A DNA stretch of 33,671 nt from Pseudarthrobacter albicanus. GTDB lineage: Bacteria; Actinomycetota; Actinomycetes; Actinomycetales; Micrococcaceae. Under the pieces are notes generated by a model, which made no database searches, was not told the DNA's origin, and saw only the letters and a list, made by a program, of their open reading frames with translations. The translations under genes were made by a program, and so were the position numbers. This document shows, piece after piece, positions 24,824 through 31,841 of the stretch; the stretch's first letter is position 1, and each line of letters starts with the position of its first letter. The stretch lies in assembly GCF_018224015.1 (NCBI RefSeq), contig NZ_JAGPOT010000085.1, positions 1 through 33,671 of the forward strand, in the 5' to 3' direction.

Positions 24824-24867
24824 AAAATCCGTCCGCTGGCAACTCCCGCCCCTGCAAGGTCGCGTCG

Positions 24868-26571
24868 CTAGAGCGGAACGGACCACTCGAGGCTGGTGCC
24901 GGCGTCGGGCTGGCTGGTGATGGTGCACTCGCCATCGAGCATCCGCGCCCGGTCCTCGAGGTTCGCCAGGCCGTTGCGCTTATCCGGCTCCGTGAAGCCG
25001 GAGCCGTTGTCCGTGATGACCACGCTCACGTGGCCCTTGATCACGGCCACCGAGACGGAGATGGAGTCGGCGCCCGAATGCCGGATGGCGTTGCTGAGCC
25101 CCTCGGACACCACGGCCACCACATTGTCGGCCTTGTCCGGAGTGACAGCGTCCACCGGGCCTGTGATGGTCAGCCGCGGCGTGAACGGCATGGATTTTGC
25201 GGAGCTGCGGGTCACGCGCCGGATCCGGCCGCTGAGCAGTTCGGTTTCGCCGCTGCTGCTCTTGAGCGAGTAGATGGTATCCCGCAGGCTCCGGATCGCT
25301 TCGTCGAGCTCGCCCGTGATGAGGCGGATGCGCTCGAACGCCAGTTCGTCCTTGGTGAAGCGGGTCAGGCTCTGCACGCTCAGCCCGGCCGCGAACAGCC
25401 GCTGGATGACGAGGTCGTGCAGGTCCCGCGCGATCCGGTCCCGGTCCGTGAAGACGAGCAGCTCTTCGCGCAGCCTGTGCACCCGGGCCAGCTCCAGGGC
25501 GAGGGCCACATGGGAGCCGAACACGGCGCCCATCTCGATGTCGGTGCGGGCGTAGCGGACGGAGCCGTGGTCACGGACCAGCAGCAGGAGGCCGTGATGG
25601 GCTCCCTGGGTGCTCAGCGCCACTGCCAGGAGCGGCCCGCTGCCGCCGTCGGGTCCCGAAAAAAGTACCGAAGCGTCCTCGAAGAGAACAGGCTCACCGC
25701 CGGCCAGGACGTCCTGGAGATCGGGCAGGTCCAGGACCAGGGACCTGCCGGAGAACAGCTTGCCGCGCTCGCCGGCGGCTCCCGCGACGATGTACCCGGG
25801 GCCCGTGACGGAGGGTGCAACGATCAGCGCCAGCGCGGACTCGGACTCCTGCAGCGCCCGGCCGGCGATGGGGTCCAGGCCGCCCGAGGTGTAGTCGCGG
25901 GCGCTGCTGAGCATCAGCCCGGAGACGTCCATGCAGGCTTCCAGCCACCGGGCGCGCCGCCGCGCGTCGTCATAGAGGCGGGCGTTTTCGATCGCGACGC
26001 CGGCCGCAGCCGCCAACGCTACCGCCAGGCCCTCGTCCTCATCGGTGAAATCGCGGCCATCATCCTTCTCCGTCAGGTACAGGATTCCAAAGACCACCTC
26101 CCGGACGCGGATGGGGACTCCGAGGAAGGACCGCATGGGCGGGTGGCGGGCGGGAAAGCCGTTGGCCTCCGGATGCTCGCGCAGGTCGCGCAGCCGCAGC
26201 GGCCGGGGATCCGTGATCAGCAGGCCCAGCACCCCGTGTCCGGTGGGCAACGGGCCGATCTCGCATTCCAGCTCGCCGTCAATGCCGACGGTGATGAAGT
26301 GGCTCAGCGCGCGGTCATCGCCGATCACGCCCAGGGCACCGTACCCTGCATGCACCAGACGGCAGGCGGACTGGACCACGCGTTCGAGGACGGCGTCCAG
26401 GCTCAGGTCTTCCGCCACCGCCACCACGGCTTCCAGCAGGGCGCCCATGCGCTCCTTGGACTGAAGCAGGGCCTCGGCCCGGGAGACAAACCCCAACAGG
26501 TCCCGGTCAGTGCCGGGCTGCGGCCCGGTGGCGGGTAATTCCGGACTCTCATCCATTGAAATCATCTTCAT
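24868..26571 (-). CDS. devS: DevS/DosS-type two-GAF sensor histidine kinase
   Basis: A 567-residue cytoplasmic kinase with two GAF domains (about 55-205 and 225-365), then the dimerisation helix with phospho-accepting His385 in RIARDLHDLVIQRLF and an ATPase domain with NAIRHSGADSISV and DNGSGF. His143 in ARHPPMRSFLGVPIRVR lies where DevS/DosS carry the haem-ligating His, so the first GAF domain may bind haem and sense O2, NO or CO (inference). The start at 26571 follows GAGGAA at suitable distance. It is convergent with devR, its probable partner, with 44 bp between the stops. Confidence 0.9.
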   Translation of the reverse strand: MKMISMDESPELPATGPQPGTDRDLLGFVSRAEALLQSKERMGALLEAVVAVAEDLSLDAVLERVVQSACRLVHAGYGALGVIGDDRALSHFITVGIDGELECEIGPLPTGHGVLGLLITDPRPLRLRDLREHPEANGFPARHPPMRSFLGVPIRVREVVFGILYLTEKDDGRDFTDEDEGLAVALAAAAGVAIENARLYDDARRRARWLEACMDVSGLMLSSARDYTSGGLDPIAGRALQESESALALIVAPSVTGPGYIVAGAAGERGKLFSGRSLVLDLPDLQDVLAGGEPVLFEDASVLFSGPDGGSGPLLAVALSTQGAHHGLLLLVRDHGSVRYARTDIEMGAVFGSHVALALELARVHRLREELLVFTDRDRIARDLHDLVIQRLFAAGLSVQSLTRFTKDELAFERIRLITGELDEAIRSLRDTIYSLKSSSGETELLSGRIRRVTRSSAKSMPFTPRLTITGPVDAVTPDKADNVVAVVSEGLSNAIRHSGADSISVSVAVIKGHVSVVITDNGSGFTEPDKRNGLANLEDRARMLDGECTITSQPDAGTSLEWSVPL

Positions 26572-26709
26572 GGCCCCAGTTCCTCACGACGTACATCCGC
26601 GCCGATGACGTGCTGCCACCATACCCCGGTCCCGCCGTCAGCACCCTGGAAGCCGGAGCTCCATGCCATCCGGGCGTGGCCTGGTCCACTAGTACGAAAG
26701 TAAGGCTTG

Positions 26710-26800
26710 TCAGGCTGCGGCGGCCGGGGTGATAGTGACGTCGAAGCCGAAGCCGAGGCCGTTGAGTTATTTGATGGCGTTGTTCTGTTCTTGGCTTTGA
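26710..26800 (-). pseudogene. C-terminal relic of a transposase
   Basis: On the minus strand one frame reads SQEQNNAIK, a stop, then LNGLGFGFDVTITPAAAA and a stop at 26710-26712. This resembles the C-terminal end common to several actinobacterial transposases (…KQLNxLGFxVTITPAA), with a Gln-to-stop change. The rest of the element is missing. The family cannot be named from this fragment. The surrounding 26572-27029 interval has no other gene. Confidence 0.35.
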
Positions 26801-27029
26801 TCGGGTCCAGCCGGATGAAGTGGTCGCCCACCGCCGAACCCGCAGCGACCTGCCCGGCTACACGTCCACCCGTGCTGCCGGGCCCACCGGCTTGGAGTCC
26901 CGGACTCCGGCAGGCCCGGCCGGACCCGCTCCCACCTCCCTTGCTCCCGGGCAGTCCAGCGCGCACGATGACAGATGACAACAAGGACCGCTCCGCACGG
27001 ACCGGCCTGACAACCACAACGGAGGATTC

Positions 27030-27446
27030 ATGACCAGGGACGCCAATATCCACGCCCAGGATCGCTTCGGCGCCGCCGTGAACACCGGCAGACCCGATGA
27101 CTTCGACGACGTCGTCGCGGCCGGCTGTGTCGACCACGACCCGGCACCCGGACAGGGGCCCGGCCCGCAGGGATTCAAGGACCTGTTCACAGGGTTGCGC
27201 TCTTCTTTTCCGGATCTGCACATCGACGTCGAACACCTCACAGCCACCGACGACGACGTCGCGTTCGCATACACGCTCACCGAGACACATCTGGGACCGC
27301 TGATGGGCCAACCGCCCACCGGCCGGAGCTTCACAATCCGGGGCATGCAGATCGGACGCTTCGAAGACGGCAAACTCGTCGAACGCTGGGGCAGCAGCGA
27401 CCAGCTGGGCATGCTCACCCAACTCGGACTGGCCCCGCAGCCATGA
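27030..27446 (+). CDS. SnoaL-like / ester-cyclase-family protein
   Basis: A 138-residue NTF2-fold protein. Recognisable family stretches are VDHDPAPGQGPGPQGFKDLF, SFPDLHIDVEHLTATDDDVA and GMQIGRFEDGKLVERWGSSD. Relatives include the polyketide cyclase SnoaL, but most stand-alone bacterial members have unknown roles. GGAGG is well placed before the ATG. The stop overlaps the start of the next membrane-protein gene (ATGA), so the two form a small operon. Confidence 0.87.
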   Translation: MTRDANIHAQDRFGAAVNTGRPDDFDDVVAAGCVDHDPAPGQGPGPQGFKDLFTGLRSSFPDLHIDVEHLTATDDDVAFAYTLTETHLGPLMGQPPTGRSFTIRGMQIGRFEDGKLVERWGSSDQLGMLTQLGLAPQP

Positions 27447-27928
27447 AAATCGTCCGCGCACTGGCCGCCGGGGCCGCAGCCGGCGCCGCCGGGACCACAG
27501 CCCTGAACACCCTCACCTACCTGGACATGGTCTGGCGGGCCCGCCCCGCCAGCAGCACCCCCGAGGCCACCATCGAAAAACTGGCCGACGTCTCCGGCGT
27601 GAGGATCCCCGGCAACGAGGAAGAACGCACGAACCGGATAGCCGGCCTCGGCCCGCTGACCGGACTTGTCGTCGGCGCCGGCGTCGGCGCGGTCCTCGGG
27701 CTTGCCCGGGAGGCCGGATACCGGCCCGGACTCCTCGGTTCGTCACTGACCGCGGCGGCCGGCGCACTGATCGGCAGCAACGGCCCCATGACCGTTCTCG
27801 GAATTACCGATCCCCGCACCTGGTCTCCCGCGGACTGGGCCAGCGACATCATCCCGCACCTGGCCTACGGCATCGTGACAGGCGCCACGCTGCACGCACT
27901 CGATCCGGGCACTTCCCGCCGCCTCTGA
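27443..27928 (+). CDS. small conserved membrane protein of unknown function
   Basis: A 161-residue protein with an N-terminal Ala/Gly-rich hydrophobic segment (residues 5-22), a central helix pair (about 68-85 and 95-115) and a C-terminal hydrophobic segment (about 134-150). Charged residues between (ATIEKLADVSGVRIPGNEEE) form a soluble loop. I recognise the layout from actinobacterial hypothetical proteins but know no function. It is translationally coupled to the SnoaL-like gene. Confidence 0.75.
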   Translation: MKIVRALAAGAAAGAAGTTALNTLTYLDMVWRARPASSTPEATIEKLADVSGVRIPGNEEERTNRIAGLGPLTGLVVGAGVGAVLGLAREAGYRPGLLGSSLTAAAGALIGSNGPMTVLGITDPRTWSPADWASDIIPHLAYGIVTGATLHALDPGTSRRL

Positions 27929-27961
27929 CCGGGCGCGTACGAGCAACACTACGGCTCCCCC

Positions 27962-28090
27962 ATGTCCGCCGGGGGCGGAGATGCTGATGACGCCGGCGCA
28001 GGACTCATGAAACTTATGGTGCCGATGATCAACCGCACAATGAAGACAGAAGACGCACAGCCGACCAACCTCAAAACACTCTCGAATCGG
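27962..28090 (+). pseudogene. possible C-terminal relic of an SRPBCC-family protein
   Basis: The frame contains GLMKLMVPMINRTMKTEDA followed by TNLKTLSN, similar to the final helix of SRPBCC (START-like) proteins, which ends with a …xxxFxNLKxLLE pattern. No N-terminal part is present and the frame continues into low-complexity basic sequence. The resemblance is modest. The remaining sequence to 28184 shows nothing recognisable. Confidence 0.3.
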
Positions 28091-28184
28091 CGTAGCGCAA
28101 GCAACCGGGGCCGTCCACGGGTGGGCCGGCCCATTCGACAAAGTCCCGGGCCAGCACCGTCAACAATGGCGTATTGCGCGCGGA

Positions 28185-28871
28185 TTAAGGCATGGATATC
28201 CGCGCCAGAACCACGGCAAGGTCGCCGAGGGACTCCACGGTATGGTCCGGTCCCGTGAAGTGGGTCGGGTAGGCACCCCGGGCCCGGTTGATCCACGCGG
28301 TGGCAAGGCCGGCCCGGGCGGCGCCGTGAATATCCCACGGGTGGACCGCGACCAGCATCATCTGCCCCGGTTCCACCCCGCAGGCGGCGGCCGCGTACTC
28401 GTAGGATGCCCGGGCGGGTTTCCAGGCCGGAGCGTCTTCGACCGAGAGCAGGAGGTCGAACGCGTCACGGATCCCGGCCGGAGTGAACAGGGTTTCAGCA
28501 ACCGTGGTAGACCCGTTGGTAAGGGTAATCAGCCGGTATCCGGCATTTTCGAGTGCCCGGACGCCCTCGGGTACGTCCGGGTGCAGCCCGAGTCCGGCCA
28601 TGCCGGCCATGACGTGGTCCACCGCCTCGTCCAGGCCCCGATCCAGGGCCACCCCGCCGAGGAGCCCGCGCAGGACCTCGGCCCCGATGTCGGCGAACCG
28701 GCCGTTGTCTCCGGCCGCGGTGAGCGCGAACCCGTCCCTCAGCAGCGTGGCGAACCACAGCGAGGCCAGCGGCGGAGCGGCACCGACTTCGGCGAACCGT
28801 GCCCCCATGGGAGACATGTCGGAGAGCGTTTCATTAACGTCGAACACAATGACGGACGGCGGCGTAGGCAT
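28185..28871 (-). CDS. HAD-superfamily hydrolase, haloacid dehalogenase type II-like
   Basis: A 228-residue hydrolase. Motif I is VIVFDVNETLSD with nucleophile Asp10, motif II LITLTNGSTT, motif III Lys in PAWKPARASYEYAAAACG, and motif IV MLVAVHPWDIHGAARAG. The family is annotated as type II haloacid dehalogenase, but the FDVNETL variant is common in actinobacterial phosphatases of unknown substrate. AAGGGGAAG precedes the ATG on the minus strand. It stands alone, with a 10-bp inverted repeat about 50 bp upstream. Confidence 0.85.
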   Translation of the reverse strand: MPTPPSVIVFDVNETLSDMSPMGARFAEVGAAPPLASLWFATLLRDGFALTAAGDNGRFADIGAEVLRGLLGGVALDRGLDEAVDHVMAGMAGLGLHPDVPEGVRALENAGYRLITLTNGSTTVAETLFTPAGIRDAFDLLLSVEDAPAWKPARASYEYAAAACGVEPGQMMLVAVHPWDIHGAARAGLATAWINRARGAYPTHFTGPDHTVESLGDLAVVLARISMP

Positions 28872-28922
28872 AGCTTCCCCTTGCAGGTAGGTGTTCCCGG
28901 CTATTTGTCCTTTAACGTGACA

Positions 28923-28963
28923 CGGTCGTTGCTACACCCAAAGTCCGGATGCCGCAACGACCG
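28923..28963. repeat. inverted repeat upstream of the HAD gene
   Basis: CGGTCGTTGC (28923-28932) and GCAACGACCG (28954-28963) are exact inverted copies separated by 21 bp. It may be a hairpin or an operator. No T-run adjoins it. The interval 28872-29388 otherwise holds only the VOC relic and the next gene's promoter. Confidence 0.55.
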
Positions 28964-29023
28964 GGAGAACCTAAGCCCGGTCGACTCAAGCCTCAACTGT
29001 GCGGTGGACGCGGGATGATGCGG

Positions 29024-29130
29024 CTACTGGCGCTCGAACATGTTGAGAATGTTGCCCTCGCTGTCCGTGAACCAGGCAGCCCCACCGGTGTCCTCGCGAT
29101 GCCGTTCTCAGTCTTCAGGCCCGGAAAGTC
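29024..29130 (-). pseudogene. frameshifted C-terminal remnant of a VOC/glyoxalase-like protein
   Basis: The minus strand encodes DFPGLKTENGIARTPVG in one frame and GGAAWFTDSEGNILNMFERQ then stop (29024-29026) in another. Joined, they give the usual end of glyoxalase/VOC-superfamily proteins (…DFPGLKTENGIA…AWFTDSEGNILNI). A frameshift between the two parts and the missing N-terminal half show that it is dead. Confidence 0.7.
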
Positions 29131-29343
29131 CCGCAACAGGAGAGCAGGTTTTCCTCGTCCATGTTGTCCGCGGGCTCGAGTCCAATCACGTCCCGATAAT
29201 CGAAGGCAACGGCACCACCTCGTAGCCCGTGCCGGATGCTCGCGGTGACATTCCGCGCGGGAACGTCGCTCTTGCCGCATGCGGCTGGCAGGTTCCCCGG
29301 ACCTTCATCCGGGACTGATGGAGTTGGCACAGACACCTCATCT

Positions 29344-29381
29344 GGGTGCGCTGGCCCTGCGGAGCCGGAGCGGCGTAGGCT
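29344..29381 (+). promoter_or_regulatory. promoter of PPOX copy 2 with a degenerate GGG/CCC dyad
   Basis: TAGGCT (29376-29381) fits TANNNT and ends eight bases before the ATG at 29389, a leaderless arrangement. GGGTGCGCTGGCCC (29344-29357) agrees at 11 of 14 positions with the GGGYCCWAKGRCCC pattern found before copy 1 and devR. The dyad is weaker, and its spacing to the -10 is 4 bp shorter than at copy 1. Confidence 0.35.
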
Positions 29382-29388
29382 CGGTGCC

Positions 29389-29880
29389 ATGAGCATTGAT
29401 CCGAAGCACGGTGCACAAGACCAGCAGCCGCATGAGGTTGAAATCCTTGACCACCAGGAATGCTGGAGGCTGCTGCGCAGCGTCACGGTGGGCAGGCTGG
29501 CGGTCTGGGTTGACGATCATCCGGACATCTTCCCGGTCAACTACAAGGTGGACCACGGGACCCTCGTATTCCGCACCGCAGACGGCACCAAGCTGCAGGC
29601 CGCCACGGGCGATACCCCCGTCGCCGTGGAAGCGGACGGGGTGGACCCCGACGGCGGCGTCGCCTGGAGCGTCGTGGTCAAGGGCCAGGCCGCCGCGGTC
29701 CGGAACCAGCAGGAACTCCTGGACAGCGTGGGCCTCCTGCTGTTCCCGTGGCAGGGGGGCAAGAAGGAGCACTTCGTCCGGATCACCCCCGACATTGTCA
29801 CCGGCCGGCGCTTCAAGGTGGTGCCGCCCCTGACCTGGTGGACGCCGCTGGATGACGCCACCCGTTCCGGACTCGAATAA
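29389..29880 (+). CDS. PPOX-fold flavin-binding protein, copy 2
   Basis: A 163-residue paralogue of the protein at 23478. Shared segments are HQECWRLLRSVTVGRLAVWV, DDHPDIFPVNYKVDHGTLVF and RTADGTKLQAA, and both end in …GRRFKV/T and a Leu/Phe-Glu terminus. It belongs to the split-barrel pyridoxamine-phosphate-oxidase-like fold; cofactor and substrate are unknown. ATG 29389 is chosen over upstream in-frame starts because of the leaderless TAGGCT and because similarity to copy 1 begins after this point. It is convergent with the transglutaminase gene. Confidence 0.82.
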   Translation: MSIDPKHGAQDQQPHEVEILDHQECWRLLRSVTVGRLAVWVDDHPDIFPVNYKVDHGTLVFRTADGTKLQAATGDTPVAVEADGVDPDGGVAWSVVVKGQAAAVRNQQELLDSVGLLLFPWQGGKKEHFVRITPDIVTGRRFKVVPPLTWWTPLDDATRSGLE

Positions 29881-29910
29881 GCCAGGACTTCCCCGACTGG
29901 CTCGCAGTCC

Positions 29911-29938
29911 TTGCCGTTTTCAGTGTTCAAAACGGCAA
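29911..29938. terminator. bidirectional terminator hairpin
   Basis: TTGCCGTTTT (29911-29920) and AAAACGGCAA (29929-29938) form a perfect 10-bp stem with an 8-nt loop between two convergent genes. The A/T-rich top of the stem supplies few trailing T residues, so it may stop both transcripts only partly. Confidence 0.65.
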
Positions 29939-29958
29939 CAATTGCGAGTTAGTTGGGC

Positions 29959-30810
29959 TCAGGCGAGGCGGGTGATTTCCACGCTCACGCTGAGGGCGGA
30001 TCCGCCGCCGCCGGACAGGATGCCCTTGAGCGGCGGAACGTCGCGGTAGTCCCGGCCCCTCGCCACGGTGACATGGAAGTCGCCGGCGGGCTTGTGGTTG
30101 GTCGGGTCCCAGCTCCGCCATTCGCCGTCCCACCATTCCAGCCACGCGTGCGACTGCCCGGCCACCGTCTCGCCGAGTTCCGCCGTCGAACGCGGGTGGA
30201 GGTAGCCGGAAACGTAGCGGGACGGGATGCCGCAGCTGCGCAGCGCCCCGATCGCCAGATGGGCCAGGTCCTGGCACACGCCCTGGCGCTGGTTCCAGGC
30301 CTGCTCGGCGTTGGTGGTTACGCCCGTGGAGCCCGGCATATAGGTCATTTCGCCGCGCATCCAGTCAAAGACCGCCAGGGCGGCCTCATGCGGGTTCCGG
30401 TCCCCGACCACGCCCGGGATGATGCCCAGCACCTCGGCGCCCGGCCCGGTGAGCTGCGACTGGGGAATCCAGTCGCTGAACTGGCTCAGGGTCTCCGGAG
30501 CAGCCAGCACGTCCCAGCCCACGATGTCCGCCTCGGCCGGGATCCTCTCGACCCGGTGCACCTCGACGGTGGTGGTGGACAGCACCTCCAGGTGCTCATG
30601 CGGCATCTGCATGTCGAAGGCCGTCACCCGGGTGTCCCAGAAGTCCCGGTAGCTGCTGACCGCCGCCTGCGCGGGCGAGACCTTCATCGAGGATTCCAGC
30701 ACCACCTGCTGGGGATCCGTCAGCGGCGTCATGCGGGCCTCGTTGTACGAGAGCGTCACGCGCTTGTTGTACTTGTAGGCCGTCCTGTGGATGATGCTCA
30801 GCCGGGTCAT
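29959..30810 (-). CDS. transglutaminase-like cysteine peptidase of the ATP-grasp/alpha-E operon
   Basis: A 283-residue protein. An N-terminal beta-rich domain (residues 1-95) starts RLSIIHRTAYKYNKRVTLSY. It is followed by a papain-like transglutaminase core with Cys179 in GVCQDLAHLAIG, His221 in GQSHAWLEWW and Asp235 in WDPTNHK. Comparative-genomic work by the Aravind group linked such genes with a circularly permuted ATP-grasp and an alpha-E protein in a predicted peptide synthesis or modification system. The transglutaminase would hydrolyse or transfer the peptide. Its ATG overlaps the alpha-E stop (TCAT on plus), showing coupling. Confidence 0.9.
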   Translation of the reverse strand: MTRLSIIHRTAYKYNKRVTLSYNEARMTPLTDPQQVVLESSMKVSPAQAAVSSYRDFWDTRVTAFDMQMPHEHLEVLSTTTVEVHRVERIPAEADIVGWDVLAAPETLSQFSDWIPQSQLTGPGAEVLGIIPGVVGDRNPHEAALAVFDWMRGEMTYMPGSTGVTTNAEQAWNQRQGVCQDLAHLAIGALRSCGIPSRYVSGYLHPRSTAELGETVAGQSHAWLEWWDGEWRSWDPTNHKPAGDFHVTVARGRDYRDVPPLKGILSGGGGSALSVSVEITRLA

Positions 30811-31733
30811 GAAACTTCTCCCACCCAGGCGAGTTCGTCGGCCTGATTGAAGTACTTACGGGAAATGGCGTCCGAGGCCTGCGAAACGGCTTTCTGCACC
30901 CGTTCCATGTGCTCCGGCAGTTCCGACATCAGGTCGTCGGTGCGGTGGAACTCCAGGAACGTCCGGGCCTGGCCGACGATCCGGCGGGCGTCGTTGATGA
31001 AGCCGACGCGCTGCGCCGACGGGTCCAGCTTGGCCAGGCATTCGTCGGCGTCGCGCAGGGCGTACACGATGGACCGCGGGAACAGCCGGTCCAGGAGCAG
31101 GAACTCGGCGGCGTGCTGGTCCCCGAAGGCGGCCCGCCGGGTGCGCAGGAAGGATTCGTAGGCGCCGGCGCAACGGAGCATGTTCACCCAGGACATGCCC
31201 GCGGAGAGCACATCGCGGGTGGAGAGCATGCGCGCCGTCATGTCGGCCCGTTCCAGGGACCGGCCCAGGACCAGGAAGAGCCAGCTTTCGTCGTGGCTGA
31301 CGGTGGTGTCCGCGAGCCCGCTGACCATGGCCGTGCGTTCCAGCACCCAGTTGCAGAACCGGTAGGTCCCCACCACGTCCTTGCGGTGCTGGTTGAGCCC
31401 GTAATAGGTGGTGTTCAGGCTCTCCCAGAGCCCGGAGGACACCGTTTCCCGGGCGCGCCGGGCGTTTTCCCGGGCGGCGCCGAGGGAACCGGCGATGGAG
31501 GTGGCGCTGCCCTTGTCATACGCCAGGGCGTTCAGCAGCTCGGGGAGGCCGAAGTCCTCGCTTTGCGGGCGTGCGCCCATGACGGCGAGGAGCTCCTGGG
31601 CCACGCTGCGCTGCTCTTCCATGGGCAGGTGGTTGAGGCGTTCCAGGTGGACGTCCAGGATGCGGGCGGTGCCGTCGGCACGTTCCACATAACGGCCGAT
31701 CCAGAAAAGGGACTCGGCAATACGGCTAAGCAT
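30807..31733 (-). CDS. alpha-E domain protein
   Basis: A 308-residue, almost entirely helical protein beginning MLSRIAESLFWIGRYVERAD, the signature of the alpha-E domain. The domain is named for its conserved Glu-containing helices and is of unknown biochemical role. It is preceded by GGAGG and lies between the ATP-grasp and transglutaminase genes, the standard order of this operon. It is predicted to work with the ATP-grasp ligase, perhaps by presenting the growing peptide (inference from gene neighbourhood). Confidence 0.92.
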   Translation of the reverse strand: MLSRIAESLFWIGRYVERADGTARILDVHLERLNHLPMEEQRSVAQELLAVMGARPQSEDFGLPELLNALAYDKGSATSIAGSLGAARENARRARETVSSGLWESLNTTYYGLNQHRKDVVGTYRFCNWVLERTAMVSGLADTTVSHDESWLFLVLGRSLERADMTARMLSTRDVLSAGMSWVNMLRCAGAYESFLRTRRAAFGDQHAAEFLLLDRLFPRSIVYALRDADECLAKLDPSAQRVGFINDARRIVGQARTFLEFHRTDDLMSELPEHMERVQKAVSQASDAISRKYFNQADELAWVGEVS

Positions 31734-31756
31734 TCGCGGTTACCTCCTGCGGGTCC

Positions 31757-31786
31757 GGGCTCTGTGGGGCTGGGCTCTGTGGGGCT
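31757..31786. repeat. 15-bp exact tandem duplication in the operon spacer
   Basis: GGGCTCTGTGGGGCT occurs twice in a row (31757-31771 and 31772-31786) in the 108-bp gap between the ATP-grasp and alpha-E genes. It probably arose by slippage. It may alter spacing of the upstream ribosome path but lies outside both genes. Confidence 0.8.
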
Positions 31787-31841
31787 GGCTCCCCCGGGGT
31801 CAAAAACCGGCGGGACAAGACGGTCAGCCGTGCGGTGCCGG

